Part shown: in pieces, positions 15,028-24,960 of the stretch
Layout of the letters: each line of letters opens with the position of its first letter
How positions within the stretch are numbered: the stretch's first letter is position 1
Assembly (NCBI RefSeq): GCF_902497785.1
Contig: NZ_CABVHK010000004.1
Location: forward strand, 62,001 to 126,000
Direction of reading: 5' to 3'
DNA from: Pseudomonas fluorescens
Lineage (GTDB): Bacteria; Pseudomonadota; Gammaproteobacteria; Pseudomonadales; Pseudomonadaceae
Length of the DNA stretch: 64,000 nt
Made by a program: the position numbers and the translations under genes
Notes under the pieces: generated by a model
Told to the model about the DNA's origin: nothing
Databases searched by the model: none
What the model saw: only the letters and a program-made list of their open reading frames with translations

Positions 15028-17541
15028 TCACTCCCCGACAAACCACCGGTAATACGGATTCCCGCCATCCCCGCGCATCACTTCGCGAATATCCCGGGCC
15101 CACGCATCACGGTCGCCGTCATAGGCATGCAGGCTCGCCCGATAGAACTGCATCAACCTCTGCTGGTGCGCATTCATCCGCTCGACAAACCCCGCATCGG
15201 CGTTCACCAACGGTGGCGCCACCCGCAAATCCAGCAGCGCCGGCAACACGCGGCTGATCTCTTTGGCCCGCACCCAAGTTGCGTACTCGATACGCGGCCG
15301 ATCGTCGGTCACCGGCAGTGCGTCGGCGGCGAAACGCTCCAGCCCCGCGCGATCAGTCACCCAGGTGGCGAGCAATGCCGCGGCGGAGCCAATGCCCACA
15401 TCCTGCAAAGTGCTGCGCACGCTGTCCTGCTGGAAGCGCCCGTTGATCTTTGCCGCGTCCAGTTCAATCGGCTCCATCGAACCCACCAGCAGCATCTCGT
15501 GGAACTCGCTGGTCCACAGCGTGGCGTACGGGAAGACATCGAGAAAGCTGCGCACCAGAGCGCGCGAATCATCGATGTTCTGCGTCGGCAGCGGCAGCCA
15601 CTGAGCGACCAGGCCTTGTTTCTCCAGGCGACTGGCGGCCAGTTGGTAGAAGTCCCGGGAGTAAAGATTAACCACGCCAGCGGCGGAGGGCGGCGGCGGT
15701 TCGAGGGTGATCAAGTCATAGCGTTGCGGATTGCGCAGCAGTTCCTGGCGCCCGTCGCGCAGGCGAACGTCGACACCGGAATCGGCAGCGGCATTGAAAT
15801 TGCCTTTGAACAGTGGCGCGGCGTTGACCACAGCGGGCAGCAACTCGGCCACCACTCGGTGCTCCAGACCCGGATAGCGGGTCAGCGCGCCGGCGGTGAT
15901 GCCGGTGCCAAAGCCGATTACCAGCGCCGAACGCGGTTCGCCAGTGTGGATCAGCAGTGGCAGCAGCGCCTGAATGCGCATGTAACGCAGGGACGGCATG
16001 GCGTCGCCGGTGTTGGAGACGCCCTGGATGTACAAGCGCTGGAAGGCTTTCTGGCCCTTGCCTTGGGTGACCACCGCCACGGTCCCACCGCGTCCTTCTT
16101 CGTAGAACGCCAGTGTGGCGTTGCGGGCACCGGGCAGCAGGCTGGCGAGTTTGTTCACCGGGGTAAACACCGCCACCGCCACCGACAGCAGACCGATGGC
16201 AACCACCGCCTGACGGCGGCCTTTCTTCACGCCGTGGGCTTTGCGCACGGCGAAATAACCAATGCCGGCGGCGACAATCGCCAACAGCCCCAATGTCCGC
16301 ACCAGCCCCAACAACGGAATCAGCACAAACCCACAGAGCATCACCCCGATAATCCCGCCGAGGGTGTTGAAAGCGACCACGGCGCCGACATCCCGCCCGA
16401 CCTGCTCACGGCCGACGCTCAGGCGCAAGGCCAGGGGGAACGCCGCGCCGAGCAACAGGGTGGGCACAAACACGATGCTCAAGGCCGCCACCGCAAACCG
16501 GGCACTCATGCCCGCCAGTTCACTGGCGCCCAACGACAGGACCGAGGATTCGGCGAGGCTTTGGGCAACGATCAACCAGCGTCCGAGCAGGGCGATTTCC
16601 AATAACGCAATCAGGCCGGCACCGGCGATCAGCAAGCCGAACACACCCCACGGATCGCGAATACGATCGACCCGACGGGCCAGCAGCATGCTGCCCAGAA
16701 ACAACCCGGTGAGGTACGTCGCCAGCACCACGGCAAACGCGTAGGTGCGGGTGCTCATGAATTGCACGATGGATTGCGACCAGACCACCTCGTAGCCGAG
16801 GGCGACGCCACCGGCAATCGAATACAGCCACAAGGCCAGTCGGTCGGGGCTTTTGCTGGCGGTGTGTTGCGCCGGCGCTTCAATTGGCAACGGACGATGA
16901 CGCTGGAACCACAAGGCACCTGCGGCGGCCAACAGATTGAGCATCGCTGCCGCCAGCGCGCTCCCGCGAACGCCGAGGGTGGCGATCAATACAAACGCGG
17001 CGAGCAGCGTCCCGGCGATGGCCCCGGCGGTGTTCGCCGCGTAGAGCTGGCCGCCAGCGTTGCCCAGGTGCTGCGGGTCGGTGGCCAGCGAGCGCACCAG
17101 CACCGGCAAGGTGCCGCCCATCAACAGTGCCGGAATGCCCACCAGCGCAAACGGCAATACCCACGCGGCCAGCCCGACGTGCTGCTCCAGCCAGGCAAAC
17201 GGGCTGGCCGCTAGACTCATCGCAAACGTCGCGCTAACACCCAGCACCGCCACTAACACTTCCAGCCCGGCATACAGCAACACCGGTTGCTGCAAACGAT
17301 CCGCCCAGCGCCCGAACAGCCATCCGCCGAGTGCCAACCCGGCAAAAAACGCGCTGATACCGGTGGTGATCGCATAAACCTCGACGCCGACCACCAGCGA
17401 CAGCTGCTTGATCCACAGCACCTGATACACCAGCGCGGCGGCACCGGAAACGAACAGCAACAGGGCGGGGATCAGCAGCGCCGGGGTGCTGACATGAGAG
17501 GCGGGCAGGGCCGACGACTTGCTGGCGACGCGTGAGGACAT
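15028..17541 (-). CDS. Fused membrane transporter-like / spermidine-synthase-like protein
   Basis: This protein of about 837 residues has an N-terminal half with many hydrophobic helices and a soluble C-terminal part resembling the methyltransferase fold of spermidine synthases. The membrane half begins LLIPALLLFVSGAAALVYQVLWIKQLSLVVG, a family signature. The soluble half holds ALVIGFGTGITAGALTRYPGLEHRVVAELLPAV (nucleotide-binding loop) and VDVRLRDGRQELLRNPQRYDLITLEPPPP. In true spermidine synthase an Asp acts as base near this last motif; here it reads LEPPPP, so polyamine synthesis is not assured. The ATG at 17541 was preferred over an upstream GTG at 17580 that abuts a REP-like repeat. The gene stands alone on the minus strand. 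Confidence 0.8.
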   Translation of the reverse strand: MSSRVASKSSALPASHVSTPALLIPALLLFVSGAAALVYQVLWIKQLSLVVGVEVYAITTGISAFFAGLALGGWLFGRWADRLQQPVLLYAGLEVLVAVLGVSATFAMSLAASPFAWLEQHVGLAAWVLPFALVGIPALLMGGTLPVLVRSLATDPQHLGNAGGQLYAANTAGAIAGTLLAAFVLIATLGVRGSALAAAMLNLLAAAGALWFQRHRPLPIEAPAQHTASKSPDRLALWLYSIAGGVALGYEVVWSQSIVQFMSTRTYAFAVVLATYLTGLFLGSMLLARRVDRIRDPWGVFGLLIAGAGLIALLEIALLGRWLIVAQSLAESSVLSLGASELAGMSARFAVAALSIVFVPTLLLGAAFPLALRLSVGREQVGRDVGAVVAFNTLGGIIGVMLCGFVLIPLLGLVRTLGLLAIVAAGIGYFAVRKAHGVKKGRRQAVVAIGLLSVAVAVFTPVNKLASLLPGARNATLAFYEEGRGGTVAVVTQGKGQKAFQRLYIQGVSNTGDAMPSLRYMRIQALLPLLIHTGEPRSALVIGFGTGITAGALTRYPGLEHRVVAELLPAVVNAAPLFKGNFNAAADSGVDVRLRDGRQELLRNPQRYDLITLEPPPPSAAGVVNLYSRDFYQLAASRLEKQGLVAQWLPLPTQNIDDSRALVRSFLDVFPYATLWTSEFHEMLLVGSMEPIELDAAKINGRFQQDSVRSTLQDVGIGSAAALLATWVTDRAGLERFAADALPVTDDRPRIEYATWVRAKEISRVLPALLDLRVAPPLVNADAGFVERMNAHQQRLMQFYRASLHAYDGDRDAWARDIREVMRGDGGNPYYRWFVGE

Positions 17542-17585
17542 GGACTTATTGCCTTGCACAAATATCGAATTGAACACCAAAACCC

Positions 17586-17675
17586 GTAGGAGCTGCCGCA
17601 GGCTGCGATCTTTTGACTTTAGCGATTATGGACGACGCCCAAGATCAAAGGATCGCAGCCTGCGGCAGCTCCTAC
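17586..17675. repeat. Inverted repeat pair, GTAGGAGCTGCC family
   Basis: GTAGGAGCTGCCGCAGGCTG at about 17586 is repeated in inverse near 17652-17675, with a short A/T-rich centre. It is a second REP family, also seen at 50.8 and 61.6 kb. It lies upstream of the spermidine-synthase-like gene and downstream of the sulfatase terminator. Confidence 0.88.
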
Positions 17676-17696
17676 ATAGGACCGGTGCACATTGCA

Positions 17697-17730
17697 TAAA
17701 AAGGGCCGCTCGCCGGTGAGGGCGAGCGGC
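17697..17730 (-). terminator. Rho-independent terminator after the sulfatase gene
   Basis: Read on the minus strand, GCCGCTCGCC (17730-17721) pairs perfectly with GGCGAGCGGC (17714-17705) around a six-base loop, and a T-run follows at 17702-17698. It lies 13 bases after the sulfatase stop and closes the eleven-gene minus-strand cluster. Confidence 0.85.
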
Positions 17731-17742
17731 GGTCGAGCGGTT

Positions 17743-19323
17743 TTACTGTGCAGCTTTCATTTTTGCTTCGATTTTGGCGTCCACGGCAGCACGGACCTGA
17801 TCGATGCTGAAACTCGCTGGTTTCTGGCTCGGCGGATACTCGACAAAGGTTTGCAGGAATTGTGCGGCCCGGGCGGATAACCACGATATGAGGTAGGCGT
17901 TTTTGGACGTGAAGTCGTAATACTGATCGGAAACCACATCGGCGCGTTCATACGGATCCATGCGCAGGTTAAAGATTTTCGGTACGCGCAGGCACACAAA
18001 CGGTTCAGCCCAGACCTCGAAACCACCCGGTTTGCGTTGTTCGCAGAACACCGCTTTCCAGTTTCCCGAGCGCATGGACACCAGCACGCCATCATCGTTG
18101 AAGTAGAAAAACTCCGTGCGCTCACTCTTCGGTGATTGGCCTGTCAGGTAGGGCAGTTGGTTGTAGCCATCCAGATGCACCTTGTAATTGCTGCCGCCCG
18201 ACGTCGGTGCCCAGCCCTTGAGCAGCTTGTCCTTGACGTCTGTGTCGCCGGCAGCCGCCAGCAACGTCGGGAACCAGTCCAGGCCCGAGAACATTTCGTT
18301 GGACACTTCGCCCGGTTTGATTTTGCCCGGCCAGCGCACCATCGCCGGAACGCGGTAGGCGCCTTCCCAGTTGGAGTTCTTCTCGTTACGGAACGGCGTG
18401 GTTGCCGCATCCGGCCACGACCACTGGTTCGGACCGTTGTCAGTGGTGTAGACCACGATGGTGTTGTCAGTGATTTTCAGGTCGTCGAGGGTTTTCAGCA
18501 GTTTGCCGACATCCCCGTCATGTTCGAGCATGCCGTCGGCGTACTCGTTGCCCGGCATGCCACTCTGGCCTTGCATGGATTCACGCACGTGAGTGTACGC
18601 GTGCATGCGCGTGGTGTTCATCCAGACAAAGAACGGTTTATCCGCCTTGGCCTGTTTCTCGATAAACGCTTGCGCGGCGGCGGTGGTTTCGTCGTCGATG
18701 GTTTCCATGCGCTTGGTAGTCAATGCGCCGGTGTCTTCGATCTTGCCGTCGGCGAAGCTGTGGATCACACCCCGCGGGGAGTTGGCCTTGACCCATTCGG
18801 GGTCGTCTTTGGGCCAGTACGGCCGCTGCGGCTCTTCTTCGGCATTGAGGTGGTAAAGGTTGCCGAAGAACTCGTCGAAGCCATGGTTGGTTGGCAGGTA
18901 TTCATCCCGGTCGCCCAGGTGATTTTTACCGAACTGGCCGGTGGCGTAGCCCTGGGACTTGAGTGCCTGAGCTAGGGTGATGTCGCGCTTCTGGATGCCC
19001 ACGGGGGCGCCCGGAACGCCCACCTTCGACAGCCCTGTGCGCAACGGCGTCTGCCCGGTGATGAACGACGAGCGCCCTGCGGTGCAGCTGTTCTCCGCGT
19101 AATAGTCGGTGAACATCATGCCTTCCTTGGCAATCCGGTCGATGTTCGGCGTCTTGTACCCGACCACGCCCATGGAATAGGCACTGATGTTGGTCTGGCC
19201 GATGTCGTCGCCGAAGATCACCAGAATGTTGGGTTTTTCGGCGGCCCCGGCAGTTGCCGAAATCGCCATCACCGAGGCTGCCACCAGGGCGAATTTCGGT
19301 AGCCACTTGCGTATGCGAGTCAT
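17743..19323 (-). CDS. Periplasmic arylsulfatase, Cys-type
   Basis: This 526-residue sulfatase hydrolyses sulfate esters. A signal peptide (cleavage after AGAA, about residue 28) is followed by PNILVIFGDDIGQTNISAYS with metal-binding Asp pair 39-40, and the CTAGR motif at 80-84, in which Cys80 would be converted to formylglycine. Later landmarks are the catalytic-site stretches TGQFGKNHLGD and VVYTTDNGPNQWSWPDAAT. The C-terminal third is shorter than in alkaline-phosphatase relatives and has RMDPYERADV, as in arylsulfatase A types. No formylglycine-generating enzyme gene is in the window. It is the last gene of the MoxR/Bat cluster, 69 bases after the HAD gene, and is followed by a terminator. 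Confidence 0.9.
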   Translation of the reverse strand: MTRIRKWLPKFALVAASVMAISATAGAAEKPNILVIFGDDIGQTNISAYSMGVVGYKTPNIDRIAKEGMMFTDYYAENSCTAGRSSFITGQTPLRTGLSKVGVPGAPVGIQKRDITLAQALKSQGYATGQFGKNHLGDRDEYLPTNHGFDEFFGNLYHLNAEEEPQRPYWPKDDPEWVKANSPRGVIHSFADGKIEDTGALTTKRMETIDDETTAAAQAFIEKQAKADKPFFVWMNTTRMHAYTHVRESMQGQSGMPGNEYADGMLEHDGDVGKLLKTLDDLKITDNTIVVYTTDNGPNQWSWPDAATTPFRNEKNSNWEGAYRVPAMVRWPGKIKPGEVSNEMFSGLDWFPTLLAAAGDTDVKDKLLKGWAPTSGGSNYKVHLDGYNQLPYLTGQSPKSERTEFFYFNDDGVLVSMRSGNWKAVFCEQRKPGGFEVWAEPFVCLRVPKIFNLRMDPYERADVVSDQYYDFTSKNAYLISWLSARAAQFLQTFVEYPPSQKPASFSIDQVRAAVDAKIEAKMKAAQ

Positions 19324-19392
19324 CTGACTTGCTCCTTTTGCGCGGTGTCGCGTGGTGCGACGAACGTTATTGCGGTCCTGCGTTACGCTTTT

Positions 19393-20415
19393 CTATTGCA
19401 CTTGCCCAGGTGCGGCGGATTCAAACGGATAGACCCGGCGCCATTCGGACGCCATATCCACAATAGTCCAGCCTCGGGTTTTTGCTTCGTCCAGCGCCTT
19501 GTCCAGACGCCCGATGTCGGATTGGCGGTCGTAGGCCCATTCGCGCTTGGCGTCGGTGTGATGCACCAGACCCATGAACCGTTTGCCCGGCCCGGCGGCC
19601 GTCCACTGGAGCATTTGCAGATCGCCGTCGGAGTTGCCGAAGGCGAGGATCGGTCGACGGCCGATCACTGTGTCAATACTTTCCGGTTTGCCCGGGCCGT
19701 CGTCGTTGTGCGCCAGTTTGGGCATGCGCACGATCGAGGCTTTGCCGTCCTTGTATTGAAACTCGGTGACGAAGCGGGTGCCGATCACCTGCTCGGGCGG
19801 GATGCCGTAGACCTGCTCGGCGAAGGCGCGCATGAACCCGGTGTCGCCACCAGAGACGATGTAGGTCTTGAAGTCCTGGCTGCGCAGGTAGTCGAGCATT
19901 TCCAGCATCGGCTGGTAGATCATTTCCGTGTAGGGCTTGCCGGTCTTCGGGTGCCTGGCCTGACTCAGCCAGGTCTTGGCGTAGTCGTCGAAGGCTTCGG
20001 TGGTCATGCCGCTGTGGGTGACGCCGACAATTTTCTTGAGGCCGTCCATGCCCGTCTCGGCGAGCGCCTTGTGATCATTTTCCAGCACGGCTTTGAAGGG
20101 CTGGGTGGTTTTCCATTCCGGGTGCTGCGGCGCGGTGCGCTTGACTTCATCCAGGGAAAACAGCAATTCGAAGTACATCGGCTGCTCGCTCCACAGCGTG
20201 CCGTCGTTATCGAACACGGCGATGCGGTCGGCGGGTTTGACGAAGTCCTTGCTGGTTTGATCGGTGACCGTCTGCACAAACTCGATGATGGTCTTCTTCG
20301 CCGGGCCGTCGTTCCATGAGGGCAAGGGTTCATTGGCCTGCGCCAGCAGCGGAAGGGCCAATGCGAACAACAAGGCAAGTCCGTAGCGGTGGGGAAGGGA
20401 GTTCGGGTTCGTCAT
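19393..20415 (-). CDS. Periplasmic HAD-superfamily phosphatase-like hydrolase
   Basis: This 340-residue protein has a signal peptide ([15 protein letters not shown], cleavage about residue 27). HAD motif I reads [10 protein letters not shown], with nucleophile Asp69 and acid/base Asp71; motif II is in [13 protein letters not shown]; motif III/IV is in [16 protein letters not shown]. The alpha-helical cap lies between motifs I and II. The whole resembles phosphoserine-phosphatase-like HAD enzymes, but an export signal is unusual for that class, which points to a periplasmic phosphate-ester substrate. It overlaps the BatD gene by four bases, so it is translationally tied to the MoxR/Bat genes. 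The substrate is unknown. Confidence 0.82.
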   Translation of the reverse strand: MTNPNSLPHRYGLALLFALALPLLAQANEPLPSWNDGPAKKTIIEFVQTVTDQTSKDFVKPADRIAVFDNDGTLWSEQPMYFELLFSLDEVKRTAPQHPEWKTTQPFKAVLENDHKALAETGMDGLKKIVGVTHSGMTTEAFDDYAKTWLSQARHPKTGKPYTEMIYQPMLEMLDYLRSQDFKTYIVSGGDTGFMRAFAEQVYGIPPEQVIGTRFVTEFQYKDGKASIVRMPKLAHNDDGPGKPESIDTVIGRRPILAFGNSDGDLQMLQWTAAGPGKRFMGLVHHTDAKREWAYDRQSDIGRLDKALDEAKTRGWTIVDMASEWRRVYPFESAAPGQVQ

Positions 20416-21818
20416 GGGAAATCCTTCTCGGGGACGGGGTTCAAGGGCCGTAGTGCTGAAGGGGGAGGTGCACGGTGATGCGAGGCCTGACTATGCAGCG
20501 TAGCCAAGGATTGTTTGAGTTGACGCAGCGCCTGATCTGCGGCCGATGGGTTGCTGTAAACCACGCGTAACAGGTCCTGCGGGCGCGGACCGAGGGCGCT
20601 GAGTTTCAGGCCGCCACGGCTGCGTCTGAGCCACAGGTACAGCGCGCTGAGTTGCGCGGGTCTGGCGTCGATTTGTGCCGGGATCTGTCGCCACGCGTAA
20701 TCGGCGGATGCCAGCCAGGCGGCCTGTCGGGCCCGGCGTCTGGCTTGCGCAGCGTTGTACGCGCGACGCGCAAATGGACGCGCGAGCCAGCCGAGTAGCA
20801 CGACGGCGGACAGCAGCGCCAAGACAACCAGCCAGTGCCCGGAGAGGTGTAAGCGGCTTTGTTGACCCAGTTTTTGCAGGTCTTCGGTGATGGAGAACAC
20901 GGGTTTGTAGGCGCTGTTGGCGACGGCGTCGACGTTCACGGCGGGCACTTGCGCGGTGCGGGTTTGCTGGCTGCCGGCGTCCCACCATTTGACCTCGACC
21001 GCCGGCAGGGTGTGGCGGCCTTCGGTGTCGATGCGGTAAGTCACGGTGTCGATGCGCTGGCCGCCGGTGAAGTTGCCCCGGCCGTCGTCCAGCGTACTGA
21101 CCTGTGGGGCTTTCAGGTAACGGCTGAGACCGGCGCCATCCCCCAGCGGTGGCACGGGCAGCGCCATGGCGAGGGCGCCGTCGGCCTGCAAGGTCAGCAC
21201 TCGGGTAAGGCTGTCGCCGACCTTCAGCGGAGTCGCCGAGTTGATCACTGTTTGCGTGAAGCGCAGGGCTTGTGCGACCAGCACCGGCTCACCGGGCTTG
21301 AACCCCGGCGGCTGCGTGGCGCTGAAGTGCAGCGGCTGGCTTTGCGCACTCAGGGGCGCGCTGGCCTGGCCGGGAGTGGCACGCACGGTCAGCGGCGGAA
21401 TGTCGAAACCCTGGGCCAGGTTTGGTGAGATGCGGTAGCTGTAGCGCAGGCCGTTGAACGACTTGCCTTCTATTGTCTGGTTGATGTGTTCGGCGTGGCC
21501 GTCTGGCGGCAAGACCAGCGCGCCGGGGAGTTTGAGGTCGGGCAGGGTGGGGGCGTCGGTAAACCAGGTGTCGGTGAGGACGTCGAGCTGCAGCTCGAGC
21601 AGGCCGCCGACCATGATCGGGGTGGCGGGTTGCAGGTGGGTCTGGAGGCGCAGTTCAGGTTCGGCGGCCAGCGCGGTTGAGGTGATCAGGCAGCAGAGTA
21701 AGGTGCCGATTTGTGTGGTGAGTGAGCTGATGCCTTCGCGAGCAGGCTCGCTCCCACATTGGATTTGTGTGCGCCCTGTGGGAGCGAGCCTGCTCGCGAA
21801 GGCCATCACTCGGTTCAT
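20412..21818 (-). CDS. BatD-like membrane protein with a REP-derived N-terminal extension
   Basis: This 468-residue protein is the BatD-type partner in MoxR/VWA clusters: an exported N-terminal part of beta-sandwich domains ([44 protein letters not shown]), one membrane helix near 330 ([16 protein letters not shown]) and a helical cytoplasmic tail. The ATG at 21818 overlaps the preceding stop (ATGA), and no other good start exists before the signal peptide core [16 protein letters not shown]. Between them, residues about 5-29 (FASRLAPTG ... CGSEPAREG) are the translation of a complete REP pair. The REP pair therefore sits in frame inside the signal-peptide region, giving an n-region far longer than normal. 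Export may still work because the hydrophobic core is intact. Confidence 0.8.
   Translation of the reverse strand: MNRVMAFASRLAPTGRTQIQCGSEPAREGISSLTTQIGTLLCCLITSTALAAEPELRLQTHLQPATPIMVGGLLELQLDVLTDTWFTDAPTLPDLKLPGALVLPPDGHAEHINQTIEGKSFNGLRYSYRISPNLAQGFDIPPLTVRATPGQASAPLSAQSQPLHFSATQPPGFKPGEPVLVAQALRFTQTVINSATPLKVGDSLTRVLTLQADGALAMALPVPPLGDGAGLSRYLKAPQVSTLDDGRGNFTGGQRIDTVTYRIDTEGRHTLPAVEVKWWDAGSQQTRTAQVPAVNVDAVANSAYKPVFSITEDLQKLGQQSRLHLSGHWLVVLALLSAVVLLGWLARPFARRAYNAAQARRRARQAAWLASADYAWRQIPAQIDARPAQLSALYLWLRRSRGGLKLSALGPRPQDLLRVVYSNPSAADQALRQLKQSLATLHSQASHHRAPPPSALRPLNPVPEKDFP
21732..21804. repeat. REP pair inside the batD coding region
   Basis: Inverted GTGGGAGCGAGC palindromes at about 21735-21757 and 21776-21801 fall within codons 5-29 of the BatD-like gene and keep its frame. 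Elsewhere in the window the same element is always between genes. Confidence 0.9.
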
Positions 21819-23395
21819 GGCTTGCCCCCCGCCTGATCCTGCAAACTGAACTTCTGCTTCAAAAACGTCGCCGGTGAAGTCGTCAGGTTCTGCAACCACA
21901 ACGCATCCGACGTCGCCTGTTCGGTCTGCACAGCTTTGCTCTGCCCCTTGCCCGGCGCCTTGTCCATTTTGATTTCGTCGGGCTTGACCTCGGGGGCGTT
22001 CTGCTCGGCGCTCTCGGTGTCTTTCTGCAAGGCCATGGCCAACGCCAGATTGGCGGTGGCCTCTGGAAACTGCGGCTGCAACTTCAGCGCCTGGGTGTAC
22101 GCCGCAATCGCCTGATCGAACTTGAAACGCCGCACATAAATGTTACCCAGGTAGAAATACGCCTGGGGCGTCTCCAGACGCGCAAAACTTGCCAGCGCCA
22201 CGTCGAAATCCGCCGCGTTATAGGCGGCAATGCCTTTCCAGTACGGGTCGTGGAAGAGCGCGGCAGCCTGGGGGAAATGCTCGTGTTCGAAAGCCCAGCG
22301 GCCTTGCTGGTCCGGGGTGAAAAACGCGTCGGTCAAGGCATTGGCTTCGGCGCGGGTCGGCTGGAATCCAACGCTCAGCGCCAGCAACATCCCGGCCATC
22401 CAGTTCAGGCTCCAGCCCTTGCGCACGCTAAAGAACGCGATCAACAGCAGTGGCCAGCACAGCCAGTAACCGGCGTCCTTCCAGTGCAGTTCGCGTTGCT
22501 CATCACTGGCCGCCTGAAAATGCTGCCGGGCGTGCAACTCGATCCAGTCCAGGTCATCGGCATTGAGCGTCAGGCTGCCCAGCGGCGCATCCGTGGCTGA
22601 AGCCAGCTGCTTGAGCGCGGCCTGATCAAAACTGCCGAGCGCGGGGCGACCATTGCTGTCGGTGCGTGGCTGGCCATTGGCGTCGTGGATGATCCCGCCG
22701 TCCTCGCTGCCAACGGCGAGAATCAGCACTTGCAGTGCGCTGTCGTTCAGTTGCTTATCCAGGCCGCTAAGTTGCGAGGTGTCTGCACCGTCCGTAATCA
22801 GTAACAACGTGCCGGGAGTTTTCTCGGCGGCCAACAGACGTTTCGCTTCATCGATGACCGCGCCGACATTTTTCCCCGGTCTGGCTATCAGGTCGGTGCT
22901 CAGCGCTTGAATGAAGGTGTCGAGCAACGCCGGATCATCGGTCGGCGGCAACACCAGATGGGCGCTGCCGGCGTAGGCGATCAGCGCGTTGCGCGCACCG
23001 GCACGGCGCTGGATCAGGTCGTGCAGTTTGTGTTTGGCCGCTTCCAGGCGACTGGGCGCGACGTCGCTGGCGTCCATGGACGGCGACAGGTCGATGGCAA
23101 TGATCAGCGGCGCACGGTTCTCGAGAAAATCCGGGCGGTCCTGTTCCCAGGTCGGGCCGGCAGCGGCGATGGCGCCCAGCATTAACACCGCGCAGACCAG
23201 ATGCACGGGCCGAAAGCGCTGTTGATCCTGCGGGGTTATCAGCAAATGCGGCAACAAGTGCGCGGCAATGTTGCTGCGCAAGCGCCGCCGCAAATCACGA
23301 CTGCGACGCCACAGCACGGGAAGCAACGCGGCGAACGGCACCAATACGAGCCACAGCGGACGCAGGAAATGGAAGTCACTGAGGTTGATTTCCAT
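21815..23395 (-). CDS. VWA-TPR membrane protein (BatB-BatC fusion type)
   Basis: This 526-residue protein joins a von Willebrand factor A domain to tetratricopeptide repeats. Two N-terminal membrane helices are at about 10-30 and 62-80; the VWA domain follows with its metal site [14 protein letters not shown] (D102, S104, S106) and DGADTS. A third helix pair lies at about 310-345, and TPRs at about 370-470 ([38 protein letters not shown]). The acidic/lysine tail looks disordered. In Bacteroides and Francisella Bat proteins these modules are separate genes linked to aerotolerance. Here it follows the other VWA gene by one base and overlaps BatD. Confidence 0.87.
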   Translation of the reverse strand: MEINLSDFHFLRPLWLVLVPFAALLPVLWRRSRDLRRRLRSNIAAHLLPHLLITPQDQQRFRPVHLVCAVLMLGAIAAAGPTWEQDRPDFLENRAPLIIAIDLSPSMDASDVAPSRLEAAKHKLHDLIQRRAGARNALIAYAGSAHLVLPPTDDPALLDTFIQALSTDLIARPGKNVGAVIDEAKRLLAAEKTPGTLLLITDGADTSQLSGLDKQLNDSALQVLILAVGSEDGGIIHDANGQPRTDSNGRPALGSFDQAALKQLASATDAPLGSLTLNADDLDWIELHARQHFQAASDEQRELHWKDAGYWLCWPLLLIAFFSVRKGWSLNWMAGMLLALSVGFQPTRAEANALTDAFFTPDQQGRWAFEHEHFPQAAALFHDPYWKGIAAYNAADFDVALASFARLETPQAYFYLGNIYVRRFKFDQAIAAYTQALKLQPQFPEATANLALAMALQKDTESAEQNAPEVKPDEIKMDKAPGKGQSKAVQTEQATSDALWLQNLTTSPATFLKQKFSLQDQAGGKP

Positions 23396-23396
23396 C

Positions 23397-24389
23397 TCAG
23401 GCCTCCTGCCGCTGTCGGGCGAGTGTCAGGTGCGGACGGAGCAGGGCGCCAAGGTGGTAGAGCGCCAGCAATGCGGTGGCGGCACCCAACGGCCACCAGA
23501 ACAGATCCTTTTTCGGCTGGTGGCTGAGGGTTTTCACCTGATGCGGGGTGAGGGTGTCGAGGGTGTTGTAAACCTGATCCAGCGCGTTACGGTCTTCGGC
23601 GCGGAAGAATTTGCCGCCCGTGGCGTCGGCGATTTGCTGCAAGCCTTGCAGATTGACCTTGGCTTCACCTTCTGCGGTGGGGTCGCCGATGCCGATGGTG
23701 TGAATCACCACACCTTTAGCCGCCGCCATCGATGCGGCGTGATCCGGGGTAATGGCGCTGCTGGTGTCGTTGCCGTCGGTGAGCAGGATCAGGACTTTTT
23801 CCCGTTCACGGGCCTGATCGAGCAACTTCAGGCTCAGGCCAATCGCATCGCCGATGGCGGTGTTCGGCCCGGCCATGCCGATACCGGTGTCGTCCAGCAG
23901 CAGCGACAGGCTGGCGTGATCCAGCGTCAGCGGTGCCTGCGGATAAGCGCCGCTGCCGAAGACGATCAGGCCCAGGCGATCATCTTTGCGTTTGTCGATA
24001 AAGCCGTGGACCACTTCCTTGACGGCGGCCAGGCGATTGATTTTCCGCCCGCTGGCATCGGTGAAATCGGTGGTTTCCATCGATTGGGAAATGTCGATGG
24101 CCAGCATCAGGTCGCGCACCGGTTGCTGGCGCTCGATGGGTTTCTCCACCAGCACCGGGCGTGCAACCGCCAGCAGCACCAGCGCCCACACCAGCAGATT
24201 CAGCAGTAACTGCCAGCGATTGCTGCGGGTGCCCACTGCGCTGGGTGCCTGGCCGACCGCGCGGCTCATTGCGCCAAAAAACGGCACCCGCACCGCGCTG
24301 CGCGCTTCGCGGTAATCGGGCAGAAAGCGGTAACCCAACCACGGCAACGGCAGCAGCAATAACAGCCAAGGGTAATCAAGCTGCCACAT
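23397..24389 (-). CDS. VWA membrane protein (BatA type)
   Basis: This 330-residue protein has membrane helices at about 7-22 and 60-77, a von Willebrand factor A domain with a complete metal-ion site (LAIDISQSMETTDF, D99-x-S101-x-S103, later LLTDGNDTSS), and a C-terminal helix at about 305-320. The topology places the VWA domain in the periplasm between anchors, as in BatA. It probably binds the second VWA protein and the MoxR ATPase system. The start at 24389 (MWQLDYPWLL) lies inside the end of the DUF4381 gene, overlapping by 14 bases. Longer upstream readings are shadows of that gene. Confidence 0.87.
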   Translation of the reverse strand: MWQLDYPWLLLLLPLPWLGYRFLPDYREARSAVRVPFFGAMSRAVGQAPSAVGTRSNRWQLLLNLLVWALVLLAVARPVLVEKPIERQQPVRDLMLAIDISQSMETTDFTDASGRKINRLAAVKEVVHGFIDKRKDDRLGLIVFGSGAYPQAPLTLDHASLSLLLDDTGIGMAGPNTAIGDAIGLSLKLLDQAREREKVLILLTDGNDTSSAITPDHAASMAAAKGVVIHTIGIGDPTAEGEAKVNLQGLQQIADATGGKFFRAEDRNALDQVYNTLDTLTPHQVKTLSHQPKKDLFWWPLGAATALLALYHLGALLRPHLTLARQRQEA

Positions 24390-24960
24390 GATGATGCTCC
24401 ACCCAGCGTCTGCAGGTGTCGAACAACTGCTGACGCTGATCACCGGGCAATGCCAACAAAGTCGCATCGGGGGCGTAGGCCAGCTGTGCCAGTTGCTGGC
24501 TGAAATCCGCAGGCAATGGCTGGGCGCTGTGCCGCTGCAAAAAAACCTGCCAATCCGTTCCCCCAAGTACCGCAGGACCTTGTGGGAGCTGGCTTGCCAG
24601 CGATGGCGTCCGTAAGGGCAGTGCAAACTTCAACGGCCCCATCGCTGGCAAGCCAGCTCCCACAGGGGTTGTGATCCGGGTTGAGGGCATCGACAGGGCT
24701 ACGCGTTTAAGCAGTTCGGGAAGTTCGCGCAGGGCACTGATTTGATCAGCGCTACTTTGCAATTCCGCCAACCGCACCAACGCCTCCCGCCGGTACCGAT
24801 CCCGCCGCCATTGCCAATACCGCCGCGCGCCGACCCCCAGTCCCGCGCCAATCAACAGCGCCAGCAACACCCACCAACCCCACGTCTGCGGTGCGTAACT
24901 GACCGGTGCCGGCAGGGCAATTTCCTTGAGTTGTTCGATGCTCGGAATGTTCGGGTTCAT
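24376..24960 (-). CDS. DUF4381 membrane protein with an in-frame REP insertion
   Basis: This 194-residue protein has one membrane helix (WGWWVLLALLIGAGLGVGAR, about 27-46) followed by a helical cytoplasmic part, as in the DUF4381 family found between DUF58 and VWA genes. Family members have about 160 residues. The excess is explained by residues about 97-128 (TTPVGAGLPAMG ... LASQLPQGP), which are the translation of a REP pair at 24581-24666. The insertion falls between helix RELPELLKRVAL and the conserved GTDWQVFLQRHS, in a probable loop, and leaves the frame open. It overlaps DUF58 by four bases and the next VWA gene by 14. Confidence 0.78.
   Translation of the reverse strand: MNPNIPSIEQLKEIALPAPVSYAPQTWGWWVLLALLIGAGLGVGARRYWQWRRDRYRREALVRLAELQSSADQISALRELPELLKRVALSMPSTRITTPVGAGLPAMGPLKFALPLRTPSLASQLPQGPAVLGGTDWQVFLQRHSAQPLPADFSQQLAQLAYAPDATLLALPGDQRQQLFDTCRRWVEHHHVAA
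24581..24666. repeat. REP pair inside the DUF4381 coding region
   Basis: TGTGGGAGCTGGCTTGCCAG at 24581 is matched by its inverse at about 24640-24665. It is a variant (GGAGCTGG rather than GGAGCGAG) not seen elsewhere in the window and lies wholly inside the DUF4381 gene. Confidence 0.9.
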
